NCBI GenBank assembly: GCA_019637435.1
Contig: JAHBVO010000005.1
Coordinates: 648,995-712,994, forward strand
Direction: 5' to 3'
DNA length: 64,000 nt
Source: Candidatus Obscuribacterales bacterium
GTDB lineage: Bacteria > Cyanobacteriota > Vampirovibrionia > Obscuribacterales > Obscuribacteraceae
The notes below the pieces were generated by a model. It saw nothing but the letters and a program-made list of their open reading frames with translations, was not told the origin of the DNA and searched no databases. Of this stretch, positions 38,382 to 45,971 are shown piece by piece. A program made the translations under genes and the position numbers. Numbering within the stretch: position 1 is the first letter of the stretch; every line of letters begins with the position of its first letter.

Positions 38382-38867
38382 ATGACCAGTCCATACGAAG
38401 AAGACGCGATTCTCAAGGTCGGCGACCCTGCACCACAGTTTTCGCTGGAATCATATCCTGCGGGTCAGGTGAGTCTGAAAGACTTTTTTGGGAAACAGAA
38501 TGTGATCCTCGCGTTCTACCCCAAAGACAATACGCCAGGATGTACAAAGGAAATGTGCACATTCAGCGAGCGGCGTCAGGAATTCGCAAACGCTAATACT
38601 GTGATTCTTGGTGTCTCCACGGACGATACCACTAGTCACAAAGACTTCGCGACTCAATACGGTTTGCTAAATCAGTTGCTGTCCGACACCTCCCGCGAAA
38701 CCGGCATGGCTTACGGCGCGGTGCGAGGCGATCGCGTTATCGCAGATCGCGTTCTTTTCGTCATCGACAAAAAAGGTTTGATTCGCCACGTTCATTCCGG
38801 ACAGCCTGATTTTGATGAACTGCTGGAAATTGTCAAAGCATTGGAAAAACTGCAGGCGGATAGTTAG
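38382..38867 (+). CDS. bcp: Peroxiredoxin, Bcp/PrxQ type
   Basis: 161 residues. Thiol peroxidase reducing hydrogen peroxide and organic peroxides in the cytosol. The AhpC/TSA fold shows VGDPAPQFSLES at the N-terminus. The active site is FYPKDNTPGCTKEMCTF, with peroxidatic Cys54 and a second Cys five residues later (Cys59), the atypical two-Cys arrangement of Bcp/PrxQ. GVSTDD and a C-terminal RVLFVIDKKGLIRHV strand follow. The ATG is preceded by GAGGG. The kinase gene begins 5 bp after the stop, suggesting co-transcription. Confidence 0.95.
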   Translation: MTSPYEEDAILKVGDPAPQFSLESYPAGQVSLKDFFGKQNVILAFYPKDNTPGCTKEMCTFSERRQEFANANTVILGVSTDDTTSHKDFATQYGLLNQLLSDTSRETGMAYGAVRGDRVIADRVLFVIDKKGLIRHVHSGQPDFDELLEIVKALEKLQADS

Positions 38868-38872
38868 CTTTC

Positions 38873-41455
38873 TTGAGTAACTCTGACCTCGAATTTGAGA
38901 ATTATGAAATCCTCTCCAAACTGGGAGAGGGTGGATTCAGCGACGTCTACCTGGCGATCCAAAAAACATTGGATCGAAAGGTCGTTTTGAAGGTTTTAAA
39001 AACAAACACAATCAACAACCGCGCCATCGTTAGATTTCAAAACGAAGCCAAAGCACTTAGCAAACTCAACCATCCCAATATCGCCTCGGTCTATGATTTT
39101 GGGCAATCGGCAAAGGGAGATCTCTATCTCACAATCGAGTTCGTCGACGGCGACGATTTGTCCAGCCTGATTCAACAGCGTGATTTCATCGAAGTCGATG
39201 ATGCGATCGACATCATAATTCAGCTATGTAAGGCCCTCGATCATGCTCACCAACTTGGAATTATCCATCGTGACATCAAGCCGGCCAACGTAGTAATAAC
39301 CCACTCGAGCACACCCGAAGGTGAGGCTGACATCAGCCGGCTGCACGCGAAACTGCTGGACTTCGGAATATCTAAATTGACCGAGGACGCCACCGAATTT
39401 AGTGCCGTAACGGTCGGCTCGAATCTGCTTGGTTCACCGCTGTTCATGAGCCCCGAGCAGTGTGAAGGAAAACCGATTTCGAAGTTCAGCGACCACTATT
39501 CACTCGGGTGTGTTTTCTACAACATGCTCTGCGGGCAGCCTCCGTTTCTAGGCGAAACAGCACTGTTGACCATGATGATGCATCAAAACGAACAAGCCGA
39601 ACCGCTCGCAGAAGTCGCTTCTCAAGAAATTCCAGACGGTGTCGAGAGAATTGTCGAAACGTTGATGTCCAAAGATCCTGCTCTACGATACGATTCGCTG
39701 CTGCAAGTTGTTCAAGAGCTCGAGCAAATTCGTTTTCCGCATATTCAAAGCGAACATGAATCTGGATCAGAGTCTACAATGTCCCGCCCGAACGTCAACA
39801 GAAAATTTGTCTTAGCTGGGGTTCTGTCAGTTCTGGTTTTAATTGGATTTTCAGTTTCCCTAATTTATTTTCTGGACTTAAACCAAGATCGCTCGACAGT
39901 GGAAACGCTCCCCCAGGAGAAAGATACTGGGTCGCTGCTCCCGCAAATGCCTACCCCAGCCGAATCTTTCAGGTCAAAGACTAAAGCTCAAACCGATTTT
40001 CAATTCACCGATCAATTTGCGGGCGATGAGGACATGGCGGCTATAGCAGAAGATCCTCGAATTCAGAGGGTCGATGTGCATAAAAGCGGTGTCAGCAGCA
40101 AAGGCCTACGTAAGCTGAAAAATCTAAAATTGCTTATGCTCGATACTTCGTTCTGCAAAGGCGTAGAGTCTCTGGATTTTTTAGAAGACTTACCCTGGAT
40201 TCAGGTACTGGATTTGCATGATACCGCCATTGGTGACAAGGACGTACCCTATCTAATCAAATTGAAAAACCTGAAAGGGTTGCGCCTTGATGGCTGTAAG
40301 CTCACGAATCGCGGCTTGCGACAACTGTCGAAGTCGGACTCGCTAATTAACGTCATGCTACCAATCAATGCCAACGTGTCCCCACAAACAATCGACAAAT
40401 TACATGAGGAACTTCCTCAATGTACATTTCTTCCACGGTACAAGAAGAGCAAAATTGAGTTGCGCAAGGAACAGCTCGGCATCAGCGATCCTTACCAACT
40501 TGCTGTTGAGCTCAATAAGACACCAAATTTGAAACCAACATCGGCTTTCTATCTAAAAAATCTCACAATTATATGCCAGTCCCTTCTGGTCTCAGGAAAA
40601 CTGGAAGAGGCGGGGAAAAGCACAAAACAACTAACTAAGCTCAGCTTGCAGAGCGGGAATCAGAATGCGATCGCAACGGCATATCACGCTCGTGCCGAAT
40701 ATGAAGCCAAACGTGGTAATAATGCTCAAGCCCGCGATCTCTGCGAGAAATCACTTTCTCTGTTTCGTGCGACAGTGATGGCAAATGACCAGGCTCTAGT
40801 TTCCGTGCATCGAGCGTTCTACGTACTCTTATCGAAAATTGGAGAGAAAGAAAGAGCAGTGGGTGTCGCAGAGGAAGGGACTAGATTGTTCGAGCACTAT
40901 CACGCAGCCAAGCTAGAGCGTGCACAAGAGCAGCCCGTTTCGTACGCTGCCATGGACACCGCTGCGATGCGTGAGATGGTCGGACTCTATTACCTGTACG
41001 ATACGCACGAGAAGGCAAAGGCAGCACCTCTGTTCGCAAAAAACATCGAGCTTCTTAAATGGCTTAATCCAGGTGCGAATGTACTTACGGCAAGAAATCT
41101 CATCGAACTAGCTCATAGCGAGACGAAAGCCGACAAACGAAAGCAACATTATTCAGAGGGAATGTCTATGATCAAAAACATGAATTTCCCTGACGAACAG
41201 AATGCAATTACGAGCTATTGCGATGCCGCTTTCAGCCTGGCTCAGGTCTACTACGACGAGTCCAATTTTGATGACGCAATAAAAGAAGTGCATCGAGCGC
41301 TTGCAGCATTGCAGAAGGAGAAGAAATTAGACACGTCTCGCGACGAAGCCTATCGAAAGCTACTGTTTCTCTACCTCTCGAAGGCGGGCAAAACAGCAGA
41401 AGCGCGCGCTGCCGGCGAAGAATTCGAGCGCCGCTATCACAAGAAACCAAATTAA
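38873..41455 (+). CDS. Transmembrane Ser/Thr protein kinase with LRR-like and TPR-like extracytoplasmic part
   Basis: 860 residues from a TTG start 5 bp after bcp, probably coupled since no separate strong ribosome site is seen. Residues ~10-290 form a complete Hanks-type kinase: GEGGFSDV glycine loop, catalytic Lys in VVLKVLK, HRDIKPANV catalytic loop (~residue 132), DFGISKL and the GSPLFMSPEQ activation segment. A single membrane helix lies at ~312-334. Outside it are ~110 residues of leucine-rich-repeat-like strands (LRKLKNLKLLMLDTS, LIKLKNLKGLRLDGC). The last ~330 residues are helical, TPR-like repeats. All catalytic residues are present. Architecture suggests a receptor kinase sensing a ligand through repeats; the ligand and substrates are unknown. 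It is convergent with the next gene, 7 bp apart. Confidence 0.9.
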   Translation: MSNSDLEFENYEILSKLGEGGFSDVYLAIQKTLDRKVVLKVLKTNTINNRAIVRFQNEAKALSKLNHPNIASVYDFGQSAKGDLYLTIEFVDGDDLSSLIQQRDFIEVDDAIDIIIQLCKALDHAHQLGIIHRDIKPANVVITHSSTPEGEADISRLHAKLLDFGISKLTEDATEFSAVTVGSNLLGSPLFMSPEQCEGKPISKFSDHYSLGCVFYNMLCGQPPFLGETALLTMMMHQNEQAEPLAEVASQEIPDGVERIVETLMSKDPALRYDSLLQVVQELEQIRFPHIQSEHESGSESTMSRPNVNRKFVLAGVLSVLVLIGFSVSLIYFLDLNQDRSTVETLPQEKDTGSLLPQMPTPAESFRSKTKAQTDFQFTDQFAGDEDMAAIAEDPRIQRVDVHKSGVSSKGLRKLKNLKLLMLDTSFCKGVESLDFLEDLPWIQVLDLHDTAIGDKDVPYLIKLKNLKGLRLDGCKLTNRGLRQLSKSDSLINVMLPINANVSPQTIDKLHEELPQCTFLPRYKKSKIELRKEQLGISDPYQLAVELNKTPNLKPTSAFYLKNLTIICQSLLVSGKLEEAGKSTKQLTKLSLQSGNQNAIATAYHARAEYEAKRGNNAQARDLCEKSLSLFRATVMANDQALVSVHRAFYVLLSKIGEKERAVGVAEEGTRLFEHYHAAKLERAQEQPVSYAAMDTAAMREMVGLYYLYDTHEKAKAAPLFAKNIELLKWLNPGANVLTARNLIELAHSETKADKRKQHYSEGMSMIKNMNFPDEQNAITSYCDAAFSLAQVYYDESNFDDAIKEVHRALAALQKEKKLDTSRDEAYRKLLFLYLSKAGKTAEARAAGEEFERRYHKKPN

Positions 41456-41462
41456 TCGCAGA

Positions 41463-42686
41463 CTACACCCAGCTCCACTGCATACGTTGAGGGACGCGCA
41501 TGTTTAGCTCTTCAAGAGCCTCATCGAGACTGATGTTTTTCTTCACGCAAAGTCCCAGCAATTCCACCGCTTGCGTTCTAGGCAAATAACCGAAGCGCAT
41601 CAGCGTTTGAACTCTAAGAGTCTTATAGAGGACTTCCTCAGTGAGTAATTTAGAGTCTAGAAGCAGCTTGCCAATTTTGACGGCACTATCCGTGTTTGCC
41701 ATCGCCTGCTCCAATTCCTCGCGTTTGCAAACCTCAGACTCTACGAGCAGGTCGCCCAGTCTCGTGTTCGAATCCGGCTTGTGCAGCAATTGATATTCCG
41801 CGATTGTCGCGTACACATCGCTGTTGTCTTTGATTACTCGGCGAAGAGCTTCGGCTGCTTGGAAAGGCTTCAACGTTCCCTTATTGATACTGCCCTGCAA
41901 TGTCTCAGCCGATTCGAGCTGGTCTCGAGTAATAATGCCTCTCTCGACAAGAATCTGGCCAAACGGCTTTTTCTTGAAAAGCTCTATCTCCAGACACTCA
42001 GCCATCTCCTCCATCGTCACCAGGTCGGCCATCTCGAACAGTTCGCCAACGCGTGTCGTTTTTGCGTCAGGATGAATGAAAAAGCCCAGCTCGAATAAAG
42101 CCTGCTCGAAGGAGACTTCGCGCTTTCTCGAATAACGCAGTCCCTGCGCGGCTTTATCCTTATCAAGACCGGTCTCTCTCATCATGTATACAGCACTAAG
42201 CGCCGTATAAAGCTGTTTGGTAGTCAGCCTGTTGTCCGTGAGCAGCCACTGCCCGATCATCATGCCGGCGTCGGTTGAGTGCTTAAGCGCATTGCCCAGG
42301 TCTTCCCGACTCAGCATTTTTGCGGACATCAGCAGCTGAGTTAGTTCGTTCGTAGCAGATACAACGATATGAGTCTGCTGGTGCAGCTTTTCAATCGACT
42401 TAACTGCGTCTTCAAGAGAAACCTTGTTCTGTATGACCAGACGAACAGCTCGGATGGCCATATCTAGCGTTATCTTTTTCTCTTCTACTTGCTTGAGCGC
42501 TTTTATGGGCGCTTCTAATTTATCGGCTTCCGTAATTCCAGCGTCTACTAATGCTTCCTGGAGTTCGAGGTCTAGCTCGGCAGCGAGCTTGGTTCCGGCT
42601 TCAACTTGCTCGCGAGTTAAGACACCACTGCCCAGGAGTATTGGCACGAGCTGGGAGGACTGAGTATCTTTACTGGATGTGGTCAC
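41463..42686 (-). CDS. Protein with repeated T2SSE-N (MshEN)-like helical modules
   Basis: 407 residues, no signal or membrane segment, so probably cytosolic. It contains about four related modules of the form LG-x-L-L-v-x-x-x-x-l-t-x-e-x-L. Examples are VPILLGSGVLTREQVEAG, LTQLLMSAKMLSREDL, FGQILVERGIITRDQL and LGDLLVESEVCKREEL. This is the pattern of N-terminal domains of type II secretion/type IV pilus ATPases, which in MshE-like proteins bind c-di-GMP. Whether these modules bind a nucleotide is unknown. The ATPase domain itself is absent. The start is GTG with AAGGTG a few bases upstream. It follows imuB in the same direction by 318 bp, but membership of the SOS transcript is uncertain. 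Function not known. Confidence 0.75.
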   Translation of the reverse strand: MTTSSKDTQSSQLVPILLGSGVLTREQVEAGTKLAAELDLELQEALVDAGITEADKLEAPIKALKQVEEKKITLDMAIRAVRLVIQNKVSLEDAVKSIEKLHQQTHIVVSATNELTQLLMSAKMLSREDLGNALKHSTDAGMMIGQWLLTDNRLTTKQLYTALSAVYMMRETGLDKDKAAQGLRYSRKREVSFEQALFELGFFIHPDAKTTRVGELFEMADLVTMEEMAECLEIELFKKKPFGQILVERGIITRDQLESAETLQGSINKGTLKPFQAAEALRRVIKDNSDVYATIAEYQLLHKPDSNTRLGDLLVESEVCKREELEQAMANTDSAVKIGKLLLDSKLLTEEVLYKTLRVQTLMRFGYLPRTQAVELLGLCVKKNISLDEALEELNMRVPQRMQWSWV

Positions 42687-42891
42687 CTTTGCACCTTGAT
42701 AAAAAATGCGTTTTCTCGGTCCATCTCGCCATGGACACTATTCAAATGTTACCCGAAATTTGGGCTTCACATCCTTTGTTTGAACACGATTTTTATCCGG
42801 TATATGCAATCGGGCTCGGCTTGGACAGAATTCTGCAAGGCAGCCGAAGCAGCACCGCATCGCACCGCATCGGTCCGGACCGCGCCAGATT

Positions 42892-43015
42892 GCCCTTGTC
42901 AGTCGCGTCGCCCCTGTCAGTCGCGTTGCCCTTGTGAGTCGCTTTGCCTGTCGGTCGCGTCGCCATTGTCAGTCGCGTCGCCCTTGTCAGTCGCGTCGCC
43001 CTTCTCAGTCGTATT
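42892..43015 (-). repeat. 18-bp tandem array overlapping the end of imuB
   Basis: Seven units on the minus strand with consensus GACTGACAAGGGCGACGC, one shortened to 16 bp. The first unit contains the last codons and the TGA stop of imuB. Since every full unit carries the same TGA in frame, unit loss or gain would not extend the protein. The array fills the gap between imuB and the following gene, together with a GCACCGCATC duplication at 42,853-42,872. Confidence 0.85.
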
Positions 43016-44639
43016 CGCCTTCGATAAACCAGGTTTGACACTCGTGGTCGTAAACAAGCAGCATCATCAGCATCAGGTCGCTGGCTGCCGGCTGAACCAG
43101 AGCCGTGTAGTACGACTTGCGCACAGGCTCTTCCCACCACAACCCAGAAAGGCATTCCGGGTTGGTGATGCTTTGAATTCTGTACAGCCGCCCCTCATAG
43201 GTAAAAGCCTGCGGCTTTGTCTTGTGAACCTCCATAAAAACGGCGATCGGACTCGGGTGCCTTTTCAGAACCAATCCGGAAACTAGGCCGGCGGTGCCTG
43301 TTTTCTCTTTGACGTAGTCAACGGCAATCGCGAGCCGCTTCCTTTCGGAAGAGACCACCGACAACTCCCTTTTGCCGGAACTCCTTTTGCCTTTTGACGA
43401 CCGCGTTTGCGTCTCCGTCTGCTTGCGCGACGAGATTGCCGGTTGCCATTCTCCGGCTCGGTCTGGTGTGTATTGATCAATGGGTACGGGCTTGACGAGA
43501 ACATTGTCACCTCCATATCGAGTGTTTAACTTTTGAACAAGCAGCAAAAATGATTCTGAGAAAACGCCATTCTCTTCGCTTGGAATAGTGCCGCTGGCAT
43601 CGTTCGACAGCACCGGCATTTGCTTGAATACTTCAATCGAAGTCCTGGAGACAATCAGGCGGAGACTGGTAAACTCCTTTTCAAGCCGTTTGTTCTCAAT
43701 TGATAATCGCAATACTTCCAGTAAAAATTTGCTCTGGCTCGAAGGACGAATTAATCGAACGGTTCGCTCATCAAACAAATCCTCATCCGAATAAAAACAG
43801 ACTACAATTTCCTCCGCACATAAACCCTTTTCTATTAATAATTGGGTGAGCCGATCGAGCATTGACTTAATAACAAAAAGCGTGTCGTTGAGAGCTTCTA
43901 TGGGTCCCCCCATATCAACGTAGCACTGAAACTCGGTTTCAATTTTCGGCAAAGATGGCTGACGCGCGTCAATACCGGAAGCCAGGTTGTATGCAAGCAA
44001 TCCTTCGGATTCAAATCGCGATGCCACCTCATCGATTGGCAATGCGGTCAACTGACCCATTCGTTCGATTCCCAGCCCATAGAAGATCTCTCTGAGCTCA
44101 CTTTTGATTGGCAGAAAATCAATTGAAAGCGTTGACAGAAACTGCCGATCCTTGCCATGCTCCACTATATGCCAGCGACATTTTTTATTTTGCGCCGCCA
44201 CAATTGCAGCAAAAGCACTGTCAGCCATTCCGATACTACATTCGGTGTATCCTTTCCGACTTACAAATTTCAAAACGTCTCTTGCAAAATAATTTTCACC
44301 TCCTAGAAGTGAGAGTCCATCGGCATCTATCAGAAAAGTCCCGACCTGACAAGCGGACACTCGCGGAGAACAAGCCACTAATTCAGCAAGCATTTCCTTC
44401 TGCGCTTTTATATAAATGTGTTCATCGTAATCCCTCCAAATTAGTTCAGAACAAACAGCTCTTGCTTCAGAGAGTCTCATGCCGACTCTGACGTATTTCC
44501 GCTCAGCCTCAGCCGAACAAAGTAATACCCTTGATCGCCCGCCGATTAAAACAAATGGCTTTCCCTTAAGCTCAGGCTCATGCTTTTGCTGTACGACGAT
44601 CTGGAATCTGGGGATGCGTAAACAAGCGATTCGGGACAT
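43005..44639 (-). CDS. imuB: ImuB, catalytically inactive Y-family polymerase homologue
   Basis: 544 residues. In the mutasome ImuB bridges the beta clamp, ImuA and DnaE2, and is itself not a polymerase. The Y-family fold is recognisable: first strand MSRIACLRIPRF, RVGMRLSEARAVCSEL, GTFLIDADGLSLLGG, CSIGMADSAFAAIVAA and a helix-hairpin-helix like GLGIERMGQLTALP. The DMD motif expected in the first strand is replaced (CLRIPRF), consistent with loss of catalysis. The C-terminal ~150 residues match the ImuB-C region. The start is fixed by the first beta strand and lies inside imuA, so the genes overlap by 62 bp and are presumably translationally coupled. The stop lies in an 18-bp tandem array. 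Confidence 0.9.
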   Translation of the reverse strand: MSRIACLRIPRFQIVVQQKHEPELKGKPFVLIGGRSRVLLCSAEAERKYVRVGMRLSEARAVCSELIWRDYDEHIYIKAQKEMLAELVACSPRVSACQVGTFLIDADGLSLLGGENYFARDVLKFVSRKGYTECSIGMADSAFAAIVAAQNKKCRWHIVEHGKDRQFLSTLSIDFLPIKSELREIFYGLGIERMGQLTALPIDEVASRFESEGLLAYNLASGIDARQPSLPKIETEFQCYVDMGGPIEALNDTLFVIKSMLDRLTQLLIEKGLCAEEIVVCFYSDEDLFDERTVRLIRPSSQSKFLLEVLRLSIENKRLEKEFTSLRLIVSRTSIEVFKQMPVLSNDASGTIPSEENGVFSESFLLLVQKLNTRYGGDNVLVKPVPIDQYTPDRAGEWQPAISSRKQTETQTRSSKGKRSSGKRELSVVSSERKRLAIAVDYVKEKTGTAGLVSGLVLKRHPSPIAVFMEVHKTKPQAFTYEGRLYRIQSITNPECLSGLWWEEPVRKSYYTALVQPAASDLMLMMLLVYDHECQTWFIEGEYD

Positions 44640-45441
44640 GAGTATTCAACCTGGTTTCCATATTCTGTGTCATACCATCACGAGAAATAAATCCTTGAAT
44701 GGCAGGTGTAATCATGGCGATGCCATTCATACCGTTTTCATAACTAATCGGAGCAGTCCATTTGAATTGCATACTGGTATGAGTCCCCCAGCCACTACCT
44801 GCGGTGCCATTCAAATTTGCTCTAAAATGTTGATCCCTCAAAATAATCAATGCGGACTTTGAACGTTCCAGAGCCCTTTTCAAACGCGCAAAAGTTCTAT
44901 CCGAAAGAGATATCGATGCGCCCATATCAAATACAATGGCATCAAAAACGGCGCTTCGAATCAATTGTTCTACCACCCAACAGGCTTCCAGACGAATGTC
45001 CTTTTTTCGGGCGACGTTGTTTTCAGCTTCATCCGAATTGTCATGCTGAGCAAGATTTTCACTGACTCTCACCGCAAAGAATTCACCGTTTGTGTGGCTC
45101 TTTCGTTGCATCATATTCAGTGGCACAGGTCCACACAAACCTTCGCGCACGAAAGCCCAATCCCCAGCAACCAAGCGACTGAAAGTGTCTACATATGCTA
45201 CGTTCAACCCGCTTGCGCACCAGTAAGTTACTGCCCCTCTAAGCAGCGTAGACTTGCCGGAAGATGAAATTCCCGTCCATTCACTGATTTGTCGTCTGGC
45301 AAACCCGGAGGCAATACCCGCATCGATATCACGAATCCCGGTACGCAGGATTTTGTCACCATCTGCCCCGGTGAGCCATTTCCCGGGAAACAGCTGTTCG
45401 AGTTGTTGTTTTAAGACGGCTACATTTGCATTCATGCGCAT
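44578..45441 (-). CDS. imuA: ImuA, RecA-like mutasome component
   Basis: About 287 residues. ImuA is a RecA-fold protein that works with ImuB and DnaE2 in damage-induced mutagenesis. The sequence shows an N-terminal VAVLKQQLEQLFPGKWLTGAD, then RRQISEWTGISSSGKSTLLRG with a Walker A-like loop (~residue 54), VAYVDTFSRL, and FDAIVFDMG as the Walker B strand. I chose ATG 45441 because GAAGTGG lies just upstream and family members start near here; ATG 45435 and a GTG at 45486 are alternatives. The leader from the promoter at 45724-45752 is long (~275 nt). Operon with imuB. Confidence 0.85.
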   Translation of the reverse strand: MRMNANVAVLKQQLEQLFPGKWLTGADGDKILRTGIRDIDAGIASGFARRQISEWTGISSSGKSTLLRGAVTYWCASGLNVAYVDTFSRLVAGDWAFVREGLCGPVPLNMMQRKSHTNGEFFAVRVSENLAQHDNSDEAENNVARKKDIRLEACWVVEQLIRSAVFDAIVFDMGASISLSDRTFARLKRALERSKSALIILRDQHFRANLNGTAGSGWGTHTSMQFKWTAPISYENGMNGIAMITPAIQGFISRDGMTQNMETRLNTHVPNRLFTHPQIPDRRTAKA

Positions 45442-45723
45442 CACCACTTCTGCCTGACAAGAAGTCAGCCAGTCCAAAGCCACCACAAACTAAGCAAGCA
45501 CACAGACTTACAACGACGTTTTTGGCGCCGCCTCCACGGCGTTAGAACCTCGAAGCAATTCCAACGACTTCTTCCGTCGCCGACCGACAAGCAATTAGTA
45601 GACAGCAAACCGCGAGAAACGCGAGACTTTCACCCCGCCTTCCACACACAGCCTCCGCCTGAGCAAATCGCTCAGCCGCAGCAACTGCTGCTACTAACCC
45701 CTACTTTTACAACCAGTAAAACC

Positions 45724-45752
45724 ATTCTACCCATACATTCGTATGGCGTCAA
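45724..45752 (-). promoter_or_regulatory. imuA-imuB promoter with palindromic operator (candidate LexA/SOS box)
   Basis: Minus strand: TTGACG (45752-45747), a 17-bp spacer, TAGAAT (45729-45724). The spacer holds CATACGAATGTATG (45745-45732), matching the dnaE2 operator except for the two central bases. The surrounding 45487-45971 region has no convincing gene. The transcribed leader contains hairpins such as CTGAGC/GCTCAG (45659-45675) and GCAGC/GCTGC near 45,678-45,691, without a T-run. Confidence 0.85.
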
Positions 45753-45971
45753 GTAAAATCCGCCTTGCCGGCAACAGCCATCCCCGCCCCACAGCGCCCG
45801 CATAATCCTCAAAATCCCCACCACGTGGGAAAAACCGCCCCCCGCGGTCACAAATAAGTCACGCAACATCCATAAACTCAATTCATAAGGCTCAACAAGC
45901 CTTCGAGAAATCGATGAGTCTCTGACTGGCGTTGACGGGACAACTATCGACCCCATCACCCAAAACGGTGT

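Noticed and set aside
42696..43286. A 196-codon plus-strand frame
   Set aside because: It is a low-complexity translation of the 18-bp tandem array and runs antisense into imuB.
44770..44781. CATAC-TG-GTATG palindrome inside imuA
   Set aside because: The spacing is 2 rather than 4 bp, it lies in coding sequence and has no promoter elements, so it is not counted as an operator.
45672..45959. A 95-codon minus-strand frame
   Set aside because: It spans the imuA promoter and has no ribosome site or recognisable domain.
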